A program made the position numbers and the translations under genes. DNA of 64,000 nucleotides. It comes from Urophycis tenuis. Lineage: Eukaryota; Chordata; Actinopteri; Gadiformes; Phycidae. Positions 39,301-51,643 of the stretch are shown here, piece after piece. Location: the NCBI GenBank assembly GCA_036785325.1, contig JAXIVH010000108.1, positions 259,001 to 323,000 on the forward strand, given 5' to 3'. The notes below the pieces were generated by a model. It saw nothing but the letters and a program-made list of their open reading frames with translations, had not been told where the DNA came from and searched no databases. How positions within the stretch are numbered: position 1 is the stretch's first letter; every line of letters begins with the position of its first letter.

Positions 39301-40843
39301 ATAAGACATCGTTCAGACTTTTTAAGTGCATGTAAACACCTTAATCCGACCTACTTTGGACCTACTTCGGACATCTCAAAATCGGATAACAACACCTGGA
39401 TAATTCGTTCATAGTCGGACTTTTAACGGCATGTATACTCAGCAATCGGATCTGAATCGGATTTTGCATTATGCGCATGCGCAGTGCCATTCTGCACATG
39501 CGCAGCGCCACATAGCGTCCAGAGTCAGCCCATGCTCCGGCTGTTAATCCGATTCTCTGAACGGCATGTATACTCGGACAAGTGATCCGGTCTTACGCAT
39601 GTCATTATCTGATCCGATCAGAAATTCGAATTTCTTGCTGCATGTAAATGTACTGACTGTAGCTAGCCTAAATGTGTATATGACAATGAAAATCAGCAAT
39701 TCTAAGTGAAATACTTTACACTCAGCATTATTAGAGACGATGAATAATGCATGACTTTGCATGGAGACAAGAAGGGATTTGATTGAAGAGTTAACCGACA
39801 GCTTTGGTGCAGACCAAACCCATTTTCTGCATTCATATTGTTTCATTTGCATTTAATAAAATGCTAACTTAGCATAAGGAAAGGGCACTGGAATCGAAAA
39901 CAGGCATTACAAGTCAATTGAAGAACAAAATGATTAAACCGTTAAAAAGAGAAAGGCTTAATTACAACCATCCAATCACTCTTCTTGTGTCTGTCCTGCA
40001 GCCATTGAACAGAGCACACTAGACCCCCGCTGGCCATTATGGTGTGCAGAGTCTATTAAGACCACATTCATCCATCCTCTGCTCTCATATATCTCCCTGC
40101 CTGGCTCCCACGGCCTCTACCAGCCATCACTACCACCAGTCAGCTCCTCCACTATCATCAGTAGCTCACAGCTAGCTGTTTACTCTACTGTTGTATTTAA
40201 TTGGACTTTTTCTTTGAATTTCCTTCCATGTTGAAGGGGCCTCGTCCAATATGTTTCACTGTAGAGTGTGACTGTAAGTGATGCTGCACATGTGAGGATT
40301 AACGGCTTGAATGTTAAATGATTAAATTGAACCTCGCTACATGTGGGTCTCCTGATTCCCCTCCAACACAACTAGCTACATCTGTGCTTCTCCAGGTTCT
40401 CCTGGCCCTCCAACACCACTTGCTGCAGGCCTGTTCATGTAGAACACAGATGTTTACAACAGGAAGTGGTCCTGTGAGGGGATCACTTGCTGTTTGGAAG
40501 TTTCTTTTCAACTCTTTCTTTTGTTAAACAACCTAAACCTAATTGTGTGTTTTTATGGTAATTTTTGCTTGAGCAAATAAGCTAATAGCTATAATAGCTA
40601 ACCCTGGCAGCCATTAGGGCCTCCTTCAGACTCCCCCGGCTTTAGTCATGCTTGTTTTGCTCCTTTCAAAGAAGAGGCTGAAGGGTTTAAATTAGGATGG
40701 ATGGCTGTAATCCAGCACTTTGAACCCAGAAAAAAAAACCTTTTAAAACAGCAGAAAGAAAACATTCCAACCAACAGTACAGTGAATCAAACTGCAACAG
40801 CTGGTTTCCTTTAACTACAGCCTGTTCCACTGCAAATTCAGAT

Positions 40844-40918
<75 letters not shown>

Positions 40919-43900
40919 TATACATACAATATATCACATAGACATTGTTATTAACTACATTAGGTAACGTTAATGAATGGTGCAATGATGTTGCTTAATG
41001 TATAGTGTACAAATAAAGGAGGTCATGTACCCTTAATGTATAGTATACCAATAAAGGAGGTCATGTACCCTTAATGTATAGTGTACCAATAAAGGAGGTC
41101 ATGTACCCTTATTGTATAGTGTACCAATAAAGGAAGTCATGTACCCTTATTGTATAGTGTACCAATAAAGGAGGTCATGTACCCTTATTGTATAGTTTAC
41201 CAATAAAGGAAGTCGTGTACCCTTATTGTATAGTGTACCAATAAAGGAAGTGATGCACCCTTATTGTATAGTGTACCAATAAAGGAAGACATGTACCCTT
41301 AATGTATAGTGTACCAATAAAGGAAGTCATGTACCCTTAATGTATAGTGTACCAATAAAGGAAGTGATGCACCCTTATTGTATAGTGTACCAATAAAGGA
41401 AGTCATGTACCCTTAATGTATAGTGTACCAATTAAGGAAGTGATGCACCCTTATTGTATAGTGTACCAATAAAGGAAGTCATGTACCCTTATTGTATAGT
41501 GTACCAATAAAGGAAGTCATGTACCCTTATTGTATAGTGTACCAATAAAGGAAGGTATGCACCCTTATTGTATAGTGTACCAATAAAGGAAGTCATGTAC
41601 CCTTAATGTATAGTGTACCAATTAAGGAAGTGATGCACCCTTATTGTATAGTGTACCAATAAAGGAGGTCATGTACCCTTATTGTATAGTGTACCAATAA
41701 AGGAAGTCATGTACCCTTATTGTATAGTGTACCAATAAAGGAAGTCATGTACCCTTATTGTATAGTGTACCAATAAAGGAAGTCATGTACCCTTATTGTA
41801 TAGTGTACCAATAAAGGAAGTCATGTACCCTTATTGTATAGTGTACCAATAAAGGAAGTGCAAGGTGAGAGACAGATAACCTGGACTAACCTGGACCAAC
41901 GCAGATAACCTGGATTAACCTGGACTAACACAGCTATAACCTGGATTAACCTGGACTAACACAGCTAACCTGGATTAACCTGGACTAACACAGCTAACCT
42001 GGATTAACCTGGACTAACACAGCTAACCTGGACAAACACAGATAACCTAGACCAACCTGGGCCAACACAGATAACCTGGAATAGCCTGGGCTAACCTGGT
42101 TTGACCTGGACTAACAAGGATTGACAGGATGAGATGGAACAAGACCTTCAATACCTGAAGATGCGGTCAGAGGGCTGTTCTCCAAGGACGAGATCGAAGC
42201 CCCGCTGAAAGATAGTGTAGGGCCAGGGGCTGGAGCAGCATCACATAGAGAACACATGTTAGACGAGAACAGCTTCACTCCTCATTTTCTCATCAAAGAA
42301 TAACCCTTCATCATGTCCCCTGATCGCAGCTGAATGGTCACTACGAGAGGGAACAAGTGTACATGACACAAAGACCATGCACATCTGTCTATCATAAAGT
42401 CCACCTTACAAATGCCTCATGTCTCAAGATGAACTACACATGTCTTATGAATAAAGATGATGTTGAATGATTTCCAAGTGTCAAATTTGTTATTTACTTC
42501 TTTAAAAGCTATTTTTAAAAAGTGTGTCAGCAAGAGCAGTCGTTTAAAATGCCTCATATCAAGAAGCACACTAATGAATTATTCAATGAGTTATTGAAAT
42601 AAGTTTGAGGAGTGGAGTCTAGTCTGTCAATGCCAGTAGATATGACATCATCGCCTGAGGTCCTAATTATGAGAGATGATTAATGAGAGGAGAGATCTGC
42701 AGAGCCAAAGCCCTCCCCTCCCAGGGACACGTGGTCCTGATGGTTTTATTACCCTGCATAAACCTTCCACTAAGAACACATCATTACTGCAGGGACTCAC
42801 ACATTAGTCACATGAATGAAGTGATCTTTAATCTCAACATAACACCAGCATCCATCAACACAACAATTAGAGTCCAGCGAGCAATGCGGCCAAGAGAGGT
42901 TGTTGACTAATTAAAGCTTATGGAAGTTTATCCACAACAGATGCATGGTATGGAGGATTGCCCTAAATCACATCACTCATCCCAAGGAACAAATGGCCTG
43001 GACTGCATCGCCTCCTTTACACTGATTTCTGGCTAGTCTATCATCAATGAGCTAGCATAGAGCTATGATTAATGAGCTAACATAGAGCAATCATCTATGA
43101 GCTAACATAGAGCTATGATTAATGAGCTAGCATAGAGTTATCATCAATGAGCTAACATAGAGCTATCATTAATGAGCTAGCATAGAGCTATCATTAATGA
43201 GCTACAATAGAGCTATCATCAAAGACATAGGGCTATGATATACGAGCAAGCATAGGCCATCCTTAATGGGCTAGCATAGAGTAGGTATTAAAGAGCTATC
43301 ATAGAATAGCATAAATGAGCTAGCATAGACTTAGAATTAGTGAGCTATCATTAATGAGCCATCATAGGCTATCATAAGTGAGCCATCATTATTGAGCTCT
43401 GTGCTATCATATGCTATCATTAATGAGCTATTATAGAGCTATCATAGGGTGTCAAGACTGAGCTAGAATAGAGCTAGCATATGCTATCATAAGCTATTTT
43501 AGGAAATCTATTATAGGATATAGAGCATGGATAGAGTTAACATTAATGTGCTAGCATAGGCTATCGTTTATAAGCATGCTTAGAGCTAGAATAGAGCTAG
43601 CAGAGGTTAATGAGCTAACACAGAGCTACCTGGTTCTCATGACTTACCCCTGATTGGGCCCCCATTCGTTACGGATACAGAGGTGCTTGTGGACCGGATC
43701 CTTCATGTAGCCATCCAGACATACACACTCTCCTAGAACAGAACCAGCACCATGGTTAACACATTCTCCTGGAACAGAACCAGAACCCAGTTTAGTAAAT
43801 GTTCTATTAGAACCCAACCAGAACCATGAACAATCTTCAGCTTCATGATGAATGAGTGAGTAGTTCATACAGTCATTCAAGTCACATAAAGTAAATTTCC

Positions 43901-46900
43901 ACTAAAACATAGCAGGCAGCCAGGACTATAAGATTTGAATCTAGAGCATGTAGAACTGGACTAGGATTAGAACCTGATCACTCCACCATCACCAGCATTA
44001 GCAGGGTTAGGGTTAGGGTCAGGGTCAAGGTTAGGGTTAGGGTCAGGGTCAAGGTTAGGGTTAGGGTCAGGGTCAAGGTTAGGGTTAGGTTCATTGGGAT
44101 CCACCCAATGAAAAAGGAAATCAAGTGAAATAAAAGTGATTATCCACAACATCCAGCCTTAACAAGCCCTCCCCCCACCGGACCTCCCTCCGTCCCCAGT
44201 TGGATGTGATTACCGCTGATTAGTAATCTGGCAACTCTTTCTATAAAGACTCATATCAAGACTTTTACATTCCAGAACGAACAGTCATTGACTTTGTTTT
44301 AGCCAAGGCGTCATGTGAAGCATCACGATGGACAGCAGTCTGAGAGGAAGCACGTGAGGGTTTGATGGCTACTGAGACAGCGCTCAGAGGGGAGCAGTGT
44401 GGAGGAGGCTGAGTGGTGCATCCTGTCTCACGTTGGAGACGTTTGTCACCCTCTTTATTTATTGTATATATACTCTATATACTATTGTATATATACTTAT
44501 TGGTTTTTAGTACTCCTTTTATCCCACTGTACGGCTGGTCACCGTGAATTTCTCCTAAGGGGGATTAATAAAGGACTATCTTATCTTATCAGGGTAACAC
44601 CGGGATGAGTATTATGGTCAGCTGGGTGGTGGTGACACAGGGAGGTCTCTGCCTGTGTCGTGTGTCTCTGCAGTGTGTCTTTGCAGTGTCTGCAGTGTGT
44701 CTGAGCGTGTGTCTCTACAGTGTGTATTTGCAGTGTCTGCAGTGTGTCTGAGCGTGTGTCTCTACAGTGTGTCTCTGCAGTGTGTCTGAGCATGTGTCTC
44801 TACAGTGTGTCTAAGTGTGTGTCTCTGCAGTGTGTCTGAGCATGTGTCTCTACAGTGTGTCTAAGTGTGTGTCTCTGCAGTGTGTCTGAGTGTGTGTCTC
44901 TACAGTGTGTCTCTGCAGTGTGTCTGAGTGTGTGTTTCTTCAGTGTGTCTGAGTGTGTGTCACTGCAGTGTGTCTGAGTGTGTGTCTCTACAGTGTGTCT
45001 TTGCAGTGTGTCTGAGCATGTGTCTCTGCAGTGTGTCTGAGTGTGTGTTTCTTCAGTGTGTCTGAGTGTGTGTCTCTGCAGTGTGTCTGAGTGTGTGTCT
45101 CTACAGTGTGTCTTTGCAATGTCTCTGCAGTGTGTCACTGCAGTGTGTCTGAGTGTGTGTCACTGCAGTGTGTCTGAGTGTGTGTCACTGCAGTGTGTCT
45201 TTGCAATGTCTCTGCAGTGTGTCACTGCAGTGTGTCTGAGTGTGTGTCTCTACAGTGTGTCTTTGCAATGTCTCTGCAGTGTGTCACTGCAGTGTGTCTG
45301 AGCATGTGTCTCTGCAGTGTGTCTGAGTGTGTGTCACTGCAGTGTGTCTGAGTGTGTGTCTCTGCAGTGTGTCTGAGTGTGTGTCTCAACAGTGTGTCTT
45401 TGCAATGTCTCTGCAGTGTGTCACTGCAGTGTGTCTGAGTGTGTGTCACTGCAGTGTGTCTGAGTGTGTGTCTCTGCAGTGTGTCTGAGTGTGTGTCTCT
45501 ACAGTGTGTCTTTGCAGTGTCTCTGCAGTGTGTCACTGCAGTGTGTCTGAGTGTGTGTCTCTGCAGTCTGGATGTTCACAGGTTGGTAGGAGCACTGCCA
45601 CCGAGACTTTTATTGTGAAAGCCAACCCACGCGCCAGGTTGGCTGTCTTTGAAAAGTACACAAACAAGTTTACTTGGAGAAATGGTTAAAAATAAAAGCG
45701 GGCTGTGGGAGAAAGCCAGTGGCAGGTGTCAGCCGTAGGAGAGCGTGATTAGCTTTTATTCTTGGACGTTCTGAGTCACTGGCAGATACCAGCACAACTA
45801 ATCTGGCCCTGATTTGAAAAAGATATCCTTAACTTTAACTATGACTCACCGTAGCTTATTTAAGAATCTTTGAAAGTTTTTCTCACAAACTCCTATAGAA
45901 ATGAAGAAGAGACAGTAGCTGTATCTAGATTTATATCAAATATATCTGGAGACAGTATAGATACACTGTCTAGATATAGTATAGATACACTGAGAGAGTA
46001 GCTGTATCTAGAAAAACATCGGTATCTAGATAAACCTCTGGGGAGAGTAACTTTATCTAGACAAATATCTGGGGAGAGGAACTTTATCTAGACAAATATC
46101 TGGCGAGAGTAACTATATCTAGACAAACATCTGGAGAGTAACTGTGTCTAGATAAACCTCTGGCGAGAGTAACTATATCTAGATAAACATCTGGAGAGTA
46201 ACTCTGTCTAGATAAACCTCTGGAGAGAGTTACTATATCTAGATAAACATCTGGAGAGTAACTGCGTCTAGATAAACCTCTGGAGAGGAACTATATCTAG
46301 ATAAACATCTGGAGAGTAACTGTGTCTAAATAAACCTCTGGAGAGAGTTACTATATCTAGATAAACATCTGGAGAGTAACTGCGTCTAGATAAACCTCTG
46401 GAGAGAGTAACTGCATCTAGATGGCAGACATCAGCTCTCGGACAACTGCGCATCAACTCAAGCTCAATCTCGCAAAGACTGAGCTTCTCTGCATACCGCG
46501 GAAAGACTGCCCTCACAGGGACTTGCTGGTCTTGGTCAAGGGTATCACAGTATCTGCCTCACTGACTGCAAGGAACCTGGGCGTAATAGTCGACAACCAA
46601 CTGTCCTGCACTGCAAACATCACGGCAGTGACCCGCTCCTGTAGATTTGCTCTCTACAACATCCGCAGGATCCGGCCTTTCCTCATGAGGGAAGTGATAC
46701 AGCTCCCGACCCAATCACTTATCATCTCCCGCCTCGACTACTGCAACTCGCTCTTAGCTGGACTCCCTGCAACCACGATTAAACCTTTGCAGCGGATCAA
46801 GAACGCTGCAGCACTCCTCGTGTTCAACCCAAACAAATTTTCCCATGCGACCCCCGCCTTCCAAGACCTCCAAAGGCTTTTTGTAGTGGCTCGCATCAAA

Positions 46901-48477
46901 TTCAAGACGATGCTACTGGCCTACAAAGCCGTCAATGGAACTGTCCCTGCCTATCTCCAAACATTAGTGAAACACCACGCCCCTGCTTGAGCACTCCGCT
47001 CAACTACCTCAGCTGGTCAACTGGTACCACCATCACTAAAAGGAGGAAAAGGTCAGACAGCAAAATCTCAACTCTTCTCCGTTTTGGCACCACAGTGGTG
47101 GAACGAGCTCCCTGCCAATGGCAGGACTGCAGAGTCACTCCCCATCTTCCGGATGAGACTCAAGACCCACTTGTTCAGAGTTCACCTGAACCCTGCATAA
47201 CCCTACCCTCATGCTCTTATTTGTTGTATGTCTTGGCACTTTATTTGCTCTTTGTAATTTGGCACTTTAATTGCTCTTTGTAACTTGGCACTTAGTCAGA
47301 GATGTTGTATACTAGCAATGGTTAATCTAGCAATTGAAATGCTTGAAATTTGTTCTGGTGACTTTCTTACTGTTTTAGTAGCAATGAAATGTTTCACCTT
47401 CTTATGACAAATGTACTTTTTGTAAGTCGCTTTGGATAAAAGCGTCTGCTAAATGCCTTAAATGTAAATGTAAATGTAGATGTAGATAAACCTACGGAGG
47501 CGGTAGCTGATTTCTAGATAAATATCTGGGGCCTGTAGCATATGGATAGTGGTGTTACATAAACCTTGTACTTTTGGCTAATTGCTAACCAGAAACAACA
47601 CATGATGATTGGAGGATACCAACCACATGCAGTGCTACTCTGTAGGATAACTCCGAAACACAGTGGAAGAAGTTACCTTGCTACCTAGATACGTAGCTAC
47701 CTAGCAACTGACTTCCCTAGATACTGAGCTGCCAAGCTCCCTACATTCAGAACCCCTTCCAGAACCCACCGCTTCTGAAATCATCTCAACCACTTATTTA
47801 GCGTCTTTGTTCAGCAAGATACTGAATTGAGAATACATATGGTGGTGATGGGTTAGGGTTGGGTGGTGATGGGCGACACAATCTCCTACTTTGCACTTGA
47901 CTACAACCAAACATACTTTTTACAGGTAGTCTGCACTATTCTATTTCCATAAAGCTGTCTTGTTGCTTCAGTTGTGACTGTATACTTTCATTGTTGTCAG
48001 CCCCAGCTGTGGATGAGAGTCTGCTTAACTGCAGTGAAAGGTTGCAGTGCTTCACAGCTGCTCTGTCTGGCTGCTCTCAGTATGGTGCCAAGAGGAGTTC
48101 ACCACGCCAGGAGATCTTCTCCCTCACACGGCTGGGCCACACATGCACAATCATTCAGATCAGCAAGCTTCCTGGATCGATCCATTATGCAGTCACATGA
48201 TCAGCAAGCTTCCTGGATCGATCCATTATGCTGTCACCTTAACGTGGAACGTTAGGATGAGGCTTTGTGACATCTCTAGATCGCCACAGAAGGAGAGCTG
48301 CTGAACACCAGACCACTCACTAGAGAGAGATCTGAATGTCTCAGAGGAGCACCTCACATATCATTAAAGGCAATCTCAGGAAGAAGAGGTAGGATGAGGA
48401 GGAGAAGCGGGAGGGGAGGGGGAGGCGGAGGAAAGGGGGAGGGAGGAGGAAGGAGGGCTCAGATTGAAGCTATCTAT

Positions 48478-48510
<33 letters not shown>

Positions 48511-51500
48511 CGTTCTTTAACAATGCATGAAATGAAAATGAGAACAGAATGATTGAGGCTGCTGTTGTCCTCCTGCTTTACATTCCATTTGACAGAAGGA
48601 CAGTTTCTTGTACGTTTGATTTCTATGATCAATTAGTCACAACATGCATCACAGAATAAACCTCATTTGGAGTTCAGCTTTATGCTTCAAAGCTTTACAT
48701 GTAGATTTGAAGCATCAATGTGTTGCAAAATGCTGCTGCTATTTGACCTCAACTATATGGTCAGTAGCTACGAAACTCCACATTAATCTCCAATAAGTAA
48801 ACTTCTAAGTAGGAGGCATTCTTTTGAGGTCTCTCCTTTGTGACAGTAGGAGCAGGGGGTCCCTTACATTGTGACAGTAGTTCAGGGAGTGTTGGGGTCA
48901 CTGACCTGTATCGGGATCACACTGGTGTTCACAACGGTCCAGCAGACGTCGGCCACACAGCTCATTGATCCAAGGCCCGCTGGCGTTCTGTTGGTGGAAC
49001 AACAACACCTGGGCCGGGTTCAGCCAATCAGACGCATCAAACTGGTTCCCCTGCAGCAGGATGAACCTGGAGCCTAGAGGTCAAGAGGTCACAGAGAGAG
49101 AGTACGTTGTTTCATAAGCATTAACTGTGTTAACAAATAATAGAACATTATTCCAATGAAACGCTCATGTTTCTGTCAGTCTTTACCTGTAGTTCCCAAG
49201 TTCTCATCAAAGAAGACAAATTGTTATGATAGATCTTTATCAATTACCTGCTGTCCATTTAGTGCTTTCAGAGAAGTAGAGGAAGGGGAGGAGGTGTAGA
49301 AAGGTTGAGTTCTGGTGTTAGGATGGAGATATGGAGGAGGTGTAGAAAGGTTGAGTTCTGGTGTTAGGATGGAGATATGGAGGAGGTGTAGAAAGGTGGA
49401 GGTCTGGTGTTAGGATGGAGATATGGAGGAGGTGTAGAAAGGTTGAGTTCTGGTGTTAGGATGGAGATATGGAGGAGGTGTAGAAAGGTGGAGGTCTGGC
49501 GTTAGGACGAAGCTATGGAGGTGTAGAAAGCTGGAGGTCTGGTGTTAGGATGGAGCTATGGAGGAGGTGCAGAAAGGTGGAGGTCTGGTGTTAGGATGGA
49601 GCTATGGAGGAGGTGTAGAAAGGTGGAGGTCTGGTGTTAGGATGGAGCTATGGAGGAGGTGTAGAAAGGTGGAGACCTGGTGTTAGGATGGAGCTATGGA
49701 GGAGGTGCAGAAAGCTGGAGGTCTGGTGTTAGGATGGAGCTATGGAGGAGGTGTAGAAAGGTGGAGACCTGGTGTTAGGATGGAGCTATGGAGGAGGTGT
49801 AGAAAGGTTGAGTTCTGGTGTTAGGATGGAGATATGGAGGAGGTGCAGAAAGGTGGAGGTCTGGTGTTAGGATGGAGCTATGGAGGAGGTGCAGAAAGCT
49901 GGAGGTCTGGTGTTAGGATGGAGCTATGGAGGAGGTGCAGAAAGGTGGAGGTCTGGTGTTAGGATGGAGCTATGGAGGAGGTGCAGAAAGGTGGAGACCT
50001 GGTGTTAGGATGGAGCTATGGAGGAGGTGCAGAAAGGTTGAGTTCTGGTGTTAGGATGGAGATATGGAGGAGGTGTAGAAAGGTGGAGGTCTGGTGTTAG
50101 GATGGAGATATGGAGGAGGTGTAGAAAGGTTGAGTTCTGGTGTTAGGATGGAGATATGGAGGAGGTGTAGAAAGGTGGAGGTCTGGCGTTAGGACGAAGC
50201 TATGGAGGTGTAGAAAGCTGGAGGTCTGGTGTTAGGATGGAGCTATGGAGGAGGTGCAGAAAGGTGGAGGTCTGGTGTTAGGATGGAGCTATGGAGGAGG
50301 TGTAGAAAGGTGGAGGTCTGGTGTTAGGATGGAGCTATGGAGGAGGTGTAGAAAGGTGGAGACCTGGTGTTAGGATGGAGCTATGGAGGAGGTGCAGAAA
50401 GCTGGAGGTCTGGTGTTAGGATGGAGCTATGGAGGAGGTGTAGAAAGGTGGAGACCTGGTGTTAGGATGGAGCTATGGAGGAGGTGTAGAAAGGTTGAGT
50501 TCTGGTGTTAGGATGGAGATATGGAGGAGGTGCAGAAAGGTGGAGGTCTGGTGTTAGGATGGAGCTATGGAGGAGGTGCAGAAAGCTGGAGGTCTGGTGT
50601 TAGGATGGAGCTATGGAGGAGGTGCAGAAAGGTGGAGGTCTGGTGTTAGGATGGAGCTATGGAGGAGGTGCAGAAAGGTGGAGACCTGGTGTTAGGATGG
50701 AGCTATGGAGGAGGTGCAGAAAGGTGGAGGTCTGGTGTTAGGATGGAGCTATGGAGGAGGTGCAGAAAGGTGGAGACCTGGTGTTAGGATGGAGCTATGG
50801 AGGAGGTGCAGAAAGGTGGAGGTCTGGTGTTAGGATGGAGCTATGGAGGAGGTGTAGAAAGGTGGAGACCTGGTGTTAGGATGGAGCTATGGAGGAGGTG
50901 CAGAAAGGTGGAGGTCTGGTGTTAGGATGGAGCTATGGAGGAGGTGTAGAAGGGCCGAGGAGTGAAGGTGATGCTGAGGTGTCGAGGTAGGGTGGAGGTG
51001 TCACTTAATAGTTAGCTTTTCATGCCAACACGCACAGCTGTTAGAATAAATTGATTAATTTTGTCCCAGCGGAAAGGTATAGATTTTCATCAGATTCACC
51101 GTGACATCAAATCAAGTGTGATGAGATTTCAGACGTTCATGGAAACATTTTAAACCAATCCCAGTTTAGTAATTCAACGAGCCAAACGACCACCTTTCAT
51201 GGCTGGACTGGTAATGCTGTTAGACACCTCTGGGATCTCCAGACCAGACCAGATAGCAGACCTCTGGGATCTCCAGACCAGACCAGATAGCAGACCTCTG
51301 GGATCTCCAGACCAGACCAGATAGCAGACCTCTGGGATCTCCAGACCAGACCAGATAGCAGACCTCTGGGATCTCCAGACCAGATAGCAGACCTCTGGGA
51401 TCTCTGGACCAGACCAGATAGCAGACCTCTGGGATCTCTGGACCACACAACAGAGGACTGAGGATGGGTCTGCTCCATAATACTGATAATAATAACATAG

Positions 51501-51611
51501 GAACCAGCCAGCAACAACCGGTCCAACACCTTGACCTCCCTCCTCCCTCTCCCTCCCTCCCTTCATCTCCCCATACCACTCTCTCCTTCACATCCTCCCA
51601 AGAAGAGGGAG

Positions 51612-51643
<32 letters not shown>

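Noticed and set aside
44399..44608. Short plus-strand open frame near a retroelement end.
   Set aside because: It overlaps the repeat tail and has no recognisable domain.
48900..49077. Plus-strand open frame (48871-49077).
   Set aside because: It is the antisense shadow of astn1 window exon 6.
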